The position numbers and the translations under genes are program-made. Positions 7,888 through 15,682 of a DNA stretch of 28,371 nt are shown here, piece after piece. A model generated the notes under the pieces. That model saw nothing but the letters and a program-made list of their open reading frames with translations. It did no database searches and was not told the origin of the DNA. This DNA is from Galactobacter sp. (GTDB taxonomy: Bacteria > Actinomycetota > Actinomycetes > Actinomycetales > Micrococcaceae): NCBI RefSeq assembly GCF_022712295.1, contig NZ_JALAGT010000046.1, forward strand, positions 1 through 28,371, read 5' to 3'. The stretch's first letter is position 1; the number at the start of each line of letters is the position of its first letter.

Positions 7888-7899
7888 TTGACGAGTCAA
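7888..7899. promoter_or_regulatory. Dyad upstream of qorB-like gene
   Basis: TTGACGAGTCAA is TTGAC-GA-GTCAA, with two 5-base arms, 25 bases before the ATG at 7924. Position and symmetry suggest an operator. The half site TTGA/TCAA resembles the 21-bp site but has a different spacing, so the regulator is unknown. Confidence 0.35.
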
Positions 7900-7923
7900 C
7901 AAATCTCGAGCAAGGAGAACTTC

Positions 7924-8781
7924 ATGACCATCGCCATCACCGGAGCCAACGGACACCTGGGCCGCCTCGTCCTCGCCGCCCTCAAGGAGCGTACGGAGCA
8001 GCCGCTTGTCGCCCTCGTTCGCGACCCCGCCAAGGCCTCCGACCTCGCCGAACAGGGTATCGAGGTCCGTGCCTTCGACTACGACCAGCCCGAAATCCTG
8101 GCTTCCGCCCTCGAGGGTGTTGACCGCCTGCTGCTGATCTCCGGATCCGCAGTGGGTCAGCGCATTCCTCAGCACACGGCAGTGATCAACGCCGCCAAGG
8201 CGGCGGGAGTGACGTTCTTCGCCTACACGTCCCTGCTGCATGCCGACGCAGCCAAGATCTCGTTCGTGGCCCCCGAGCACCAGGAGACCGAAAAGCTGCT
8301 GGCCGCTTCCGGCCTGAGCGTGGCGCTGCTGCGCAACACTTGGTACACGGAGAACTTCGCCGGGACCGCCGAGCAGGCCCTGGCCACCGGCACCATCCTC
8401 TCCAGCGCAGGCGAGGGTCGGGTGAATCCGGCCACCCGCCAGGATCTGGCAGAGGCCGCAGCGGTCATCCTGGCCGCAGAGAGCCCCGAGCCTGGCACCT
8501 ACGAGCTCTCCGGTGACGAGTCCTGGACCTACGCCGATCTCGCCGCTGCGCTGACCGAGAAGAGCGGCAAGCAGGTCTCGGTGCAGAACGTCAGTAAGGA
8601 TGAGCACGCCAAGATCCTGACGGCGGCCAGCACCCCCGAGGGCTTCGTGGGCTTCCTGCTCAACACGGATGAGGCCATCGCCGACGGCGAGTACGGCGAT
8701 ACGAACCCCGGAGTGCTGTCGAAGCTGATCGGTCACCCGACCGCCACGCTCAAGGAGTCCCTGCCGCTGCTGGGAGCCTGA
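7924..8781 (+). CDS. qorB: NAD(P)H:quinone oxidoreductase, QorB-like (atypical SDR)
   Basis: A 285-residue protein. ATG 7924 follows AAGGAG with a six-base gap. It begins MTIAITGANGHLGRLVL, a GxxGxxG dinucleotide-binding fold. It resembles E. coli QorB (YtfG) in recognisable stretches: GVDRLLLISGSAVGQRIPQH, VINAAKAAGV, FAYTSLLHAD, LLRNTWYTENF and SKLIGHPTATL. QorB reduces quinones with NADPH and needs no flavin. Its place inside the aromatic catabolic cluster suggests protection against quinones formed from catechol-type products, but that is inference. The gene has its own upstream spacer (170 bases) and dyad, and ends at a strong palindrome shared with the convergent transporter gene. Confidence 0.85.
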   Translation: MTIAITGANGHLGRLVLAALKERTEQPLVALVRDPAKASDLAEQGIEVRAFDYDQPEILASALEGVDRLLLISGSAVGQRIPQHTAVINAAKAAGVTFFAYTSLLHADAAKISFVAPEHQETEKLLAASGLSVALLRNTWYTENFAGTAEQALATGTILSSAGEGRVNPATRQDLAEAAAVILAAESPEPGTYELSGDESWTYADLAAALTEKSGKQVSVQNVSKDEHAKILTAASTPEGFVGFLLNTDEAIADGEYGDTNPGVLSKLIGHPTATLKESLPLLGA

Positions 8782-8787
8782 CAAGCA

Positions 8788-8839
8788 ACGAAGGTGCCCG
8801 ACGAGACCAACTCGAGTTGGTCTCGTCGGGCACCTTCGT
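8788..8839. terminator. 52-bp perfect palindrome between convergent genes
   Basis: The 52 bases 8788-8839 form a perfect palindrome centred on CTCGAG (8811-8816), with arms beginning ACGAAGGTGCCCGACGAG. It starts six bases after the qorB stop and lies 38 bases before the stop of the convergent transporter, so it can terminate both. GTGTTTCC follows on the plus strand. Confidence 0.75.
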
Positions 8840-8876
8840 GTTTCCGGGCAAGGCGCCTACGGCGCCGTCACGAGCG

Positions 8877-10199
8877 TCAGACGCGCTCCACCATCAGGTC
8901 GCGGTCCTTGGTCTCCCGCGTGAGCAGGATGAAGATGATGGACACGACGGACAGGCCGATCAGGTACCACAGCACGGAGTTGAGGTTCTGGTCGCTGCCG
9001 TAGAGGGCCGTGATGATGGTCGGCGTGAAGCCCGCACCAAGCAGGGTGGCCAGCTGGTAGCCCAGTGAGGCGCCGGTGTAGCGCTCGGAGGTACCGAACT
9101 GCTCCGCCACGAAGGCGGCCAGCGGGCCGAACATCATGGCGTGCAGACCCAGGGAGACGGTGAAGGCCAGGAAGACCAGGAACAGGTTCCCGGAACGCAA
9201 CAGCCAGAACATGGGGTACAAGTAGGCGATGAAGAGCACCAGGCCGGCGACCATCATGGGTCGGCGGCCGATGCTGTCGGAGATGCGGGCGAACAAGAGG
9301 ATGAAGCCGATCTGGAGCACGGACGCCGCGGCGAACGCGTAGAGCACGTTGGGCCGAGCCAGGCCGTGATCGGTGGCGTAACCGACGGCGAACGTGGACT
9401 GGACCACCTGCAGGGCGAATCCGGAGCAGCCGGCCAGCATGGTGAAGATCAACGGCTTGGGGGCCTTCAGCACCTGCCACAGCGGCAGCTTGGGCTTCTG
9501 GGCGTCCTTCTTGCTCGCTTCCTTCATCGAAGCCAGGAAGAGCGGGGACTCGGAGACGGTGGCGCGGATGACCAGGCCCACGATGAGCAGGACGAAGGAG
9601 ACCAGGAACGGGATGCGCCAGCCCCAGGCCAGGAAGTCGTGCTCACTCATGGAGGAGTTGGCGATACCCATGACGAAGGTGCCGAGCGCGGCGCCGGTCG
9701 GTGCGCCGGCGTTGGTGAAGGAAGCGGCGAAGCCACGTTTGCCGCCGGAAGTGTGTTCCAGCGCCATGAGGGCTGCGCCGCCCCACTCACCGCCAACGGC
9801 GATGCCCTGGCAGACGCGCAGCAGGATCAGGATGACCGCGCCCCACGAGCCGATGATGTTGGCATCCGGCACGCAGCCGATCAGCGTGGAGGCGATACCC
9901 ATGATGAGCATCGACAGGATCAGCATCTTCTTACGGCCCAGTTTGTCGCCGAAGTGGCCGAAGATCGCTCCACCCAGCGGGCGGGCGAGGTAGCCGGCAG
10001 CGAAGGTGCCGTAGGAAGCGATGGTTCCTGCGACCGGCGACAGGTCGGTGAAGAACACGTGAGGGAACACGAGTGCAGACGCCGTGGCGTAGAGCAGGAA
10101 GTCGTAGTACTCGATCGCGGAACCGAGATACGAGGAAAGGATGACCTTGCGGACTTCCTTCTTGGAACTGGTTGGGGCTGTCCCCGTGGTGCTCGTCAT
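8877..10199 (-). CDS. phdT: MFS metabolite:H+ symporter, MHS type (PhdT-like)
   Basis: A 440-residue, 12-helix transporter with ATG 10199 after GGAGGACTCG. The opening LSSYLGSAIEYYDFLLYATASALVFPHVFF, the loop FGHFGDKLGRKKML, and GVCQGIAVGGEWGGAAL-like sequence (here RVCQGIAVGGEWGGAALMALE) are hallmarks of the metabolite:H+ symporter group (ShiA, ProP, KgtP). Such proteins import small organic acids. It lies 36 bases downstream of the CoA ligase gene on the same strand, as an import-then-activate pair. A hydroxycinnamate or phenylpropionate is the likely substrate by context. The MHS family is certain; the substrate is not. Confidence 0.85.
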   Translation of the reverse strand: MTSTTGTAPTSSKKEVRKVILSSYLGSAIEYYDFLLYATASALVFPHVFFTDLSPVAGTIASYGTFAAGYLARPLGGAIFGHFGDKLGRKKMLILSMLIMGIASTLIGCVPDANIIGSWGAVILILLRVCQGIAVGGEWGGAALMALEHTSGGKRGFAASFTNAGAPTGAALGTFVMGIANSSMSEHDFLAWGWRIPFLVSFVLLIVGLVIRATVSESPLFLASMKEASKKDAQKPKLPLWQVLKAPKPLIFTMLAGCSGFALQVVQSTFAVGYATDHGLARPNVLYAFAAASVLQIGFILLFARISDSIGRRPMMVAGLVLFIAYLYPMFWLLRSGNLFLVFLAFTVSLGLHAMMFGPLAAFVAEQFGTSERYTGASLGYQLATLLGAGFTPTIITALYGSDQNLNSVLWYLIGLSVVSIIFILLTRETKDRDLMVERV

Positions 10200-10235
10200 C
10201 GAGTCCTCCAGGTGGGTGAGATGGGTGAGGGGGGC

Positions 10236-11750
10236 TCAGGCCTGCTGGCGCAGGACGTTTTTTTGGATCTTCCCGGTGGTGGTGCGGGGGAGTTCGTCCA
10301 CCACCACCACGTCGCGGGGAAGCTTGTACCGGGCGAGGCGGGTGGACAGGCCATCGCGCAGTGTGGCTGGGTCGTCGTAGCCGTCCTCCACCACCACGTA
10401 GGCGCGGCCGGTCTCTCCCCAACGCTCGTCCGGCACGCCGATCACGGCTGCATCGGTGACGCCGGGGACGTTGAGCAGTGCGTTCTCCACCTCTGCCGGG
10501 TACACGTTCTCTCCGCCGGAGATGTACATGTCCTTGATGCGGTCCTTGATGGAGTAGAAGCCGTCGGAGTCGCGGGCCGCGATGTCGCCGGTGTGGTACC
10601 AGCCATCCTGCAGCGCGGCGTCGGTGGCCTCCTGCCGGTTCCAGTAGCCCTTCATGACGTTGGGGCCGGATGCCCAGACCTCGCCGGTCTGACCGTCCTC
10701 GACGTCCTCGCCGGTGGCGGGGTCCACGAGGCGGACCTCGGTCCAGAAGTGGGAGCGGCCGGCGGTGCCTGCCTTGGCCAGTGCGTCGCGGGACTCCAGA
10801 AGGCACACGCCGGGGCCCGCCTCGGTCATGCCGTAGCCCTGCATGATCTTGACCTCGCGCTCGCTCCAGGTGCGGATGGATCGTTCGGGGAGCGGGGAGC
10901 CGCCCACCATGATGGAGCGCAGCGAGGTCAGGTCGGTGTCGGCGAAGCCGTCGGAGGCGGCCAGGGAGTCGATCATGGCGGGGACCATGAAGGCGCTGGT
11001 GACGCGTTCGTTGGCGATGGTCTCCAGCACCTTGGGCGCCTTGAAGGCGCGCTGGATGATGAGACGGCCACCCATCATGAAGGTGGGGATGGTCATCATG
11101 TTCAACCCGGCGATGTGGAAGAGCGGGGCCACGGCCAGGTGGACCTCGTCGGAACGGATGTCCGCGGAGAGCAGCGCGTTGAAGTACTGGTAGGTGAGGT
11201 TCCGGTGCGTGAGCATGGCGCCCTTGGGGCGGCCGGTGGTACCTGAGGTGTACATGATCAGCGCGAGGTCGTCGTCCTCGACGTCGGCGTTGACGTCAGC
11301 GGTGGCGCCGGAGGCGATGAAGTCGGCGAAGGTCTCGTGACGGTCGCCCTCCATGGCGTCGGTCTCCACGGCGATCCAACGGCGCTCGTTCTCCAGGCGC
11401 AGCTGGCGGGCGGACTTCTCCTGTTCGGCGCCGTAGACCACCACCTTGGCGTCGGAGTCGTTGAGGATGTAATCCACCTCGGTGGGGGAGAGGCGGGGAT
11501 TGACCAGAACCGGGGTGGCGCCGAGCAGGTTGGCGCCGAAGAAGGTCTCCAGCAGGTAGGGGTGGTTGAACCCCACGTAGGCGACGCGGTCTCCGTGTTT
11601 GATGCCGCGGTCGGCCAGTGCGTTGGCGACCTGGTTGACGCGGAGGGCCACCTCGGCGAAGGTACGCACGGTGCCCTCGAACTCGATGGCGGGATCCTGC
11701 GGGCGGACCGCTGCGCGGCGACGCGGGAAGGTGCCGAGGCCGACGTTCAT
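10236..11750 (-). CDS. phdA: Acyl-CoA ligase, AMP-binding family (PhdA/CouL-like)
   Basis: A 504-residue ANL-superfamily ligase. ATG 11750 has GGAG eight bases upstream. Motifs: MYTSGTTGRPKGAML (166-180, AMP-binding), QGYGMTEAGP, GWYHTGDIAARDSDGFYSIKDR (hinge region), ISGGENVYPAEVE, and TTTGKIQKN with the catalytic Lys at 494. It makes an acyl-adenylate and then the CoA ester. Context points to a cinnamate-type acid: it sits with an MHS symporter, and its promoter shares the 21-bp site with the SDR-hydrolase-dehydrogenase-hydratase operon. A run of seven A near the 3' end (10258-10264) encodes Gln-Lys-Asn next to the catalytic Lys. The alternative is a fatty or benzoic acid ligase of the same family. 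Confidence 0.8.
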   Translation of the reverse strand: MNVGLGTFPRRRAAVRPQDPAIEFEGTVRTFAEVALRVNQVANALADRGIKHGDRVAYVGFNHPYLLETFFGANLLGATPVLVNPRLSPTEVDYILNDSDAKVVVYGAEQEKSARQLRLENERRWIAVETDAMEGDRHETFADFIASGATADVNADVEDDDLALIMYTSGTTGRPKGAMLTHRNLTYQYFNALLSADIRSDEVHLAVAPLFHIAGLNMMTIPTFMMGGRLIIQRAFKAPKVLETIANERVTSAFMVPAMIDSLAASDGFADTDLTSLRSIMVGGSPLPERSIRTWSEREVKIMQGYGMTEAGPGVCLLESRDALAKAGTAGRSHFWTEVRLVDPATGEDVEDGQTGEVWASGPNVMKGYWNRQEATDAALQDGWYHTGDIAARDSDGFYSIKDRIKDMYISGGENVYPAEVENALLNVPGVTDAAVIGVPDERWGETGRAYVVVEDGYDDPATLRDGLSTRLARYKLPRDVVVVDELPRTTTGKIQKNVLRQQA

Positions 11751-11828
11751 GTGGGGTGCTCCTTTGCTGACCCTGGGGGATGCTGCTGGTGACGGGAGTG
11801 AGACCCGTCACCGACGAAATACAACCGT

Positions 11829-11849
11829 AAAACCGTTGAGAATGTCAAT
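11829..11849. promoter_or_regulatory. Candidate MarR/PhdR operator, copy 2
   Basis: Exact copy of the 21 bases at 7181-7201, 79 bases before the ligase start. On the minus strand it contains TTGACA as a -35 (11843-11848), with TTGTAT 18 bases further (11819-11824) as a weak -10. The same overlap of -35 and dyad occurs at copy 1. Confidence 0.6.
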
Positions 11850-11980
11850 CGTTGTGGTCGCCAACCTATCGCTGACCCCAAAAAATCCCGCCAAATGGGA
11901 CCAGATCCCAATGAATGGGAGTACTTCTTGCTGGGTCTGGACTTATGAGTGTTAGTGTTTGTGGCGGTGGTCACAGTACT

Positions 11981-12022
11981 TGGTCTTGTTCGGCCCGGGA
12001 CGCCCCGGGCCGAACAAGACCA
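11981..12022. other. 19-bp perfect stem-loop in a divergent promoter region
   Basis: TGGTCTTGTTCGGCCCGGG (11981-11999) and its exact complement (12004-12022) surround the tetraloop ACGC. It lies in the 319-base gap between the divergent ligase and MATE genes. The rest of that gap holds the 21-bp site, a weaker inverted repeat (CCAGATCCCA at 11901, TGGGTCTGG at 11932) and no convincing gene. No T run flanks the stem on either side. Confidence 0.6.
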
Positions 12023-12034
12023 CACGCTGGGGAC

Positions 12035-12063
12035 GAGACGCTGACGCAGACCTCACCTAGACT
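12035..12063 (+). promoter_or_regulatory. Putative leaderless promoter of the MATE gene
   Basis: TAGACT (12058-12063) is a good actinobacterial -10, followed by exactly six bases and the GTG start. GAGACG 17 bases upstream is a poor -35. No ribosome site is seen before the GTG, so the mRNA probably begins at or next to the start codon. Confidence 0.45.
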
Positions 12064-12069
12064 CGATCG

Positions 12070-13410
12070 GTGCCCCTGTTGTCCCGCTCCTCCTCGCCCA
12101 CCTTCCCCGGGTTGACGCGCCAGATCCTGGTTTTGGCGATCCCCGCCCTCGGCGCGCTCATCGCCGAACCCCTATTCCTCCTCGCTGACACCGCGATCGT
12201 GGGTCACCTCGGTGTCGACGAACTCGCGGGTGCCGGACTCGGGACCGCCGTCCTGCAGACCGCTGTGGGGCTGATGATCTTCCTGGCCTACTCCACGACC
12301 CCCGCCGTGGCCAGACAGTTCGGCGCGGGAAACCTTCCCCGCGCGCTCGCCGCAGGGCGTGACGGCGTCTGGCTTGGCCTCTTTCTCGGTGTGGTGCTCG
12401 CCGTAGCGGGCTTCGTCAGTGCGCCCTATCTGGTGCAGGCGCTGGGGGCCGACGGGCACACGGCAGACTTTGCCGTGGACTACCTTCGAGTCTCCATGGC
12501 CGGCCTCCCTGCGATGCTCGCTGTGCTCGCCGCGACCGGTGTGCTGCGTGGGCTCCAGGACGGGCGTACGCCTTTGCTGGTGGCCGGCGGCGGCTTCGTG
12601 CTCAACGCCGTCCTGAACTTCGTGCTGGTCTACGGGGCTGACCTGTCGGTGGCCGGTGCGGCACTGGGCACCGTGATCGCCCAGTGGCTCATGGCCATCG
12701 TGTACCTGGCGCTGTTGGTGCCACGGATGCGCGCGCACCAAGTCGGGTTGGCGCCCACCAAGGCCGGCCTGCTGCATTCGGCGCACTCCGGTGGCTGGCT
12801 GATGCTGCGCACCGTCTCCCTGCGCGTCGCGATCATGGCCACCGTCTGGGTGGTGACCGCGGCGGGACCGGAGACCCTGGCGGCCCATCAGCTGGTCAAC
12901 ACCTTCTACAACACCCTGGCCTTTGCCCTTGATGCCCTCGCCGTGGCGGCGCAATCGCTGATCGGGAAGGAACTCGGCGCAGGGGCCGTTGACCGGGTGA
13001 AGGCCTTGACCTCCACCATGATGCGCTGGGGTACCGGCTTCGGGGTGATCACCGGAGTGGTGCTGGCGGGCCTGGCCTGGGTGCTTCCGCCCTTGTTCAC
13101 CTCCGACCCCTCGGTGCGGGAGCTGGCCACGTGGGGGTTGCTGGTTCTTGCGATCCAACAGCCCGTCTGTGGACTCGTCTTCGTGCTGGACGGTGTGTTG
13201 ATCGGAGCCGAGGACGCCAGATACCTGGCGCTCACCGGTTTGCTGAACCTGGTCGTCTATGCGCCGCTGTTGGTCATCGTGGCGCTGGTTCCCCTGCCCG
13301 GCCAGCCGCTCGTATGGACCTGGGTGGCTTTTGGTGGTTACTTGCTGGCCCGTGCTGTCACGCTGTCCTGGCGTGCGGTGCGTGGCGGCTGGATGAGAGT
13401 TGGTGCCTGA
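12070..13410 (+). CDS. MATE family efflux transporter (DinF-like)
   Basis: A 446-residue, 12-helix protein. It starts at GTG 12070 without a visible ribosome site. The first helices read ILVLAIPALGALIAEPLFLLADTAIVGHLG, and TPAVARQFGAGN, RGLQDGRTPL and ETLAAHQLVN follow. These are typical of the DinF branch of MATE exporters (Na+ or H+ antiport of cationic compounds). The N-terminal Asp in LADTAIVGHLG fits the conserved region of DinF-type proteins. The next gene, a DHA2 exporter, starts within a few bases of its stop, so the two are probably cotranscribed as an export module. The substrate is unknown. Confidence 0.88.
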   Translation: MPLLSRSSSPTFPGLTRQILVLAIPALGALIAEPLFLLADTAIVGHLGVDELAGAGLGTAVLQTAVGLMIFLAYSTTPAVARQFGAGNLPRALAAGRDGVWLGLFLGVVLAVAGFVSAPYLVQALGADGHTADFAVDYLRVSMAGLPAMLAVLAATGVLRGLQDGRTPLLVAGGGFVLNAVLNFVLVYGADLSVAGAALGTVIAQWLMAIVYLALLVPRMRAHQVGLAPTKAGLLHSAHSGGWLMLRTVSLRVAIMATVWVVTAAGPETLAAHQLVNTFYNTLAFALDALAVAAQSLIGKELGAGAVDRVKALTSTMMRWGTGFGVITGVVLAGLAWVLPPLFTSDPSVRELATWGLLVLAIQQPVCGLVFVLDGVLIGAEDARYLALTGLLNLVVYAPLLVIVALVPLPGQPLVWTWVAFGGYLLARAVTLSWRAVRGGWMRVGA

Positions 13411-13414
13411 ACAG

Positions 13415-14854
13415 ATGTCCCCCTTAACCTTCTCCTCGCAACAGCGCAGGGTCCTCTCCGTCATCCTGGTGCCCGCGTTCATGTCCCTGTTGAGTGTGTC
13501 CATCGTCAACGTCACGCTCCCCGCGATCGAGACGTCGCTGGAGACCGGTACCTCCGGGCTGCAATGGATCGTCTCCGGCTACGCGCTGGTCTTCGGCGTG
13601 CTGCTGGTCTCCGCAGGCCGCGCGGGAGACGTCTGGGGGCGCGGCAAGCTCTTCGTGGCCGGCCTGATCGTGTTCGGACTCGGATCCCTGGCAGCAGGGC
13701 TGGCGCCCACCATCCTGATCCTCAACCTTGCGAGGGTGCTGATGGGCATCGGCTCCGGCCTGCTCAACCCTCAGGTCACGGGAATGATCCAGCAATTCTT
13801 CGCAGGCGAACTGCGGGGTCGCGCCTTCGGCCTCTTCGGCGGCGTGGTCGGCGTCTCCGTGGCCGTAGGACCGCTGTTGGGCGGCGCGCTCGTGGCGCTC
13901 CTGGGCAACGAGGGTGGCTGGCGCTGGTCCTTCCTCGTCAACGTGCCCATCGCCGTGGTTGCGGTCCTCGCGGCACGCTGGTTGTTGCCCGACGACGCGT
14001 GGCGGGCCGCCGCTGGAAGCGGCCCCGCACCGCTGGGCACAGGCGCTCAGCGCCGTAAGACCGACTTCGACCCCATCGGGATGGTCCTGCTGGCACTTGG
14101 CACCCTGTTCGTGATGCTGCCGTTCATGGAGCATTCGGCCGGATGGTGGGTGTGGCTCTCGCTGGTGATCGGCGTGGCGATCGTGTGGGGGTGGACGCGC
14201 TGGGAGCGGCGCTACAGCGAACGCGGGCGTTCGCCGATGGTGGACATGAAGTTGTTCAAGACCCGCTCCTTCTCCAACGGGACGCTGCTGATCGGCCTCT
14301 ACTTCATGGGCTACACCAGCATCTGGCTGCTCGTGGCGCAGTACCTGCAGAACGGCCTGCACCACACGGCACTGGCCGCGGGCGTGATCGGCCTGCCAGC
14401 GGCGCTCGCCGGGGCGGTGGCCGCTCCCATCGCCGGGCGCTACGTGACCCGTGTGGGTCGGGTGATGGTCATGTGGGGGCTCACGTTGGTGGTGGCCGGC
14501 CTGGTGCTGTCCGCGTTGGTGGTCGCCATGCACTCACACGGGGTGAGCGAGTGGTGGCTGTTGCTCACCCTCGGGTTCGCCGGCCTGGGGCAGGGTTTGG
14601 TGGTCTCTCCGAACCAGACGCTCACGTTGGCTGAGGTGCCGTTGGCCTATGCCGGTAGTGCAGGTGGCGTGGTTCAGACAGGGCAGCGGCTCGGGACGGC
14701 GATCGGCATCGCACTGATCACCTCCATCACGTTCTCCCTCGTGGCCGTGTCCGGCTGGGATGTCGCCGTGGCGCTTGGCTTCGGGGTGGTGATCGTCGTG
14801 GTGCTCGCGGCCATGGCCGTGGGCGCCGCAGACCTGGGAGCCGGGCGACGCTAA
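13415..14854 (+). CDS. MFS transporter, DHA2 (EmrB/QacA-like) 14-helix exporter
   Basis: About 479 residues. Three in-frame starts exist: TTG 13400, GTG 13403 and ATG 13415. I favour ATG 13415, four bases after the MATE stop, but the ribosome site (GGTG) is weak and GTG 13403 is possible. Motifs: VNVTLPAIETSL with the following GLQWIVSGYALVFGVLL, then GRAGDVWGRGKLF (motif A), RVLMGIGSGLLNPQ (motif B) and GVVGVSVAVGPLLGGAL (motif C, antiporter). These place it in the 14-helix drug:H+ antiporter family. It ends at TAA 14852-14854, two bases before the palindrome of the pxp promoter. Confidence 0.88.
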   Translation: MSPLTFSSQQRRVLSVILVPAFMSLLSVSIVNVTLPAIETSLETGTSGLQWIVSGYALVFGVLLVSAGRAGDVWGRGKLFVAGLIVFGLGSLAAGLAPTILILNLARVLMGIGSGLLNPQVTGMIQQFFAGELRGRAFGLFGGVVGVSVAVGPLLGGALVALLGNEGGWRWSFLVNVPIAVVAVLAARWLLPDDAWRAAAGSGPAPLGTGAQRRKTDFDPIGMVLLALGTLFVMLPFMEHSAGWWVWLSLVIGVAIVWGWTRWERRYSERGRSPMVDMKLFKTRSFSNGTLLIGLYFMGYTSIWLLVAQYLQNGLHHTALAAGVIGLPAALAGAVAAPIAGRYVTRVGRVMVMWGLTLVVAGLVLSALVVAMHSHGVSEWWLLLTLGFAGLGQGLVVSPNQTLTLAEVPLAYAGSAGGVVQTGQRLGTAIGIALITSITFSLVAVSGWDVAVALGFGVVIVVVLAAMAVGAADLGAGRR

Positions 14855-14855
14855 T

Positions 14856-14874
14856 AGGATTGTTGAACAATCCT
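14856..14874. promoter_or_regulatory. FadR/GntR-type operator in the pxp promoter
   Basis: AGGATTGTT-G-AACAATCCT is a perfect 19-bp dyad. Its core TTGTTGAACAA fits the FadR-subfamily consensus TNGTNNNACNA at every position. It lies 50 bases before pxpA and overlaps TTGAAC (14863-14868), a possible -35 with CATTCT 17 bases on. A GntR/FCD protein is encoded at 22107-22769; the link is inference. Confidence 0.6.
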
Positions 14875-14923
14875 GGGAGATGGAGCATTCTGGACGGAAC
14901 GTCCGCCGCGGAAGGAACACGTG

Positions 14924-15682
14924 ATGACCTCCATCGATCTGAATTCCGATATCGGCGAGGCCTTCGGAGCCTGGAGCATGGGCGACGATGAAGCCATCCT
15001 CGACACCGTCACCAGCGCCAACATCGCCTGCGGCTTCCACGCCGGCGACCCCTCACACATGGCTCGGACGGCCCGCGGCGCTGCGGAGCGTGGCGTCGCC
15101 ATCGGTGCCCACGTGGCCTATCGGGACCTGGCCGGTTTCGGGCGCCGCTTCGTGGACGCCACGCCGGCCGAATTGGCCGACGACGTCCTCTACCAGATCG
15201 GTGCACTCGACACCATCGCTCGCGCCCACGGCGGCAAGGTCACCTACGTCAAACCGCATGGGGCGCTGTACAACGCGATCGTCCACCACGAGGGACATGC
15301 GCGTGCCGTCGTGGATGCCGTGAAGGCGTTCGATTCCAACCTGACCCTGCTGTTGCTGCCGGGCTCCGTGGCCCTGGACCTGGCGACCGCGGAAGGGATC
15401 CGCGGCGTGTCCGAGGCATTCGCGGACCGCGGCTACCAGCCCGATGGCACCTTGGTGTCCCGCCGCGACGAGGGCGCCGTGCTCCACGATGCCGACGTGA
15501 TTGCCGAGCGCATGGTTCGGCTGGCCACCACCGGTGAGCTCGAGGCCGTTGACGGTTCCAGCTTGCACATCGAAGCAGCCAGCATCTGCCTCCACGGCGA
15601 CACGGACGGGGCGGTGGCGCTGGCGCGATCCGTTCGTTCTGCGCTCGAGGATGCCGGGATCGATCTACGCAGCTTCGCATGA
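14924..15682 (+). CDS. pxpA: 5-oxoprolinase subunit A (LamB/YcsF family)
   Basis: A 252-residue protein of family length. ATG 14924 follows GGAAGGA with a seven-base gap; the GTG one codon earlier is too close. Signature stretches: DLNSDIGEAFGAW, NIACGFHAGDP, GAHVAYRDLAGFGRR, VKPHGALYN, SEAFADRGYQPDGTLVSR and CLHGD near the end. PxpA, PxpB and PxpC together hydrolyse 5-oxoproline to glutamate with ATP, salvaging a spontaneous glutamine product. The acidic and His residues in the first two motifs are the conserved active-site region. Its TGA overlaps the ATG of the next gene (ATGA), so translation is coupled. Confidence 0.93.
   Translation: MTSIDLNSDIGEAFGAWSMGDDEAILDTVTSANIACGFHAGDPSHMARTARGAAERGVAIGAHVAYRDLAGFGRRFVDATPAELADDVLYQIGALDTIARAHGGKVTYVKPHGALYNAIVHHEGHARAVVDAVKAFDSNLTLLLLPGSVALDLATAEGIRGVSEAFADRGYQPDGTLVSRRDEGAVLHDADVIAERMVRLATTGELEAVDGSSLHIEAASICLHGDTDGAVALARSVRSALEDAGIDLRSFA

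Noticed and set aside
10258..10264. A_AAA_AAC slippery heptamer in the ligase gene
   Set aside because: The heptamer is in frame for -1 slippage, but the shifted frame gives no recognisable protein and the codons fit Gln-Lys-Asn beside the catalytic Lys, so it is probably ordinary coding sequence.
9141..11246. 701-codon plus-strand frame opposite the symporter and ligase genes
   Set aside because: It is antisense to two clear genes and has low-complexity composition, so it is not a gene.
11747..12025. 92-codon minus-strand frame in the divergent gap
   Set aside because: It overlaps the stem-loop and the 21-bp site and has no domain, ribosome site or coding bias.
12172..13515. 447-codon minus-strand frame opposite the MATE gene
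   Set aside because: It is a high-GC antisense shadow; the MATE protein is full length with clear motifs.
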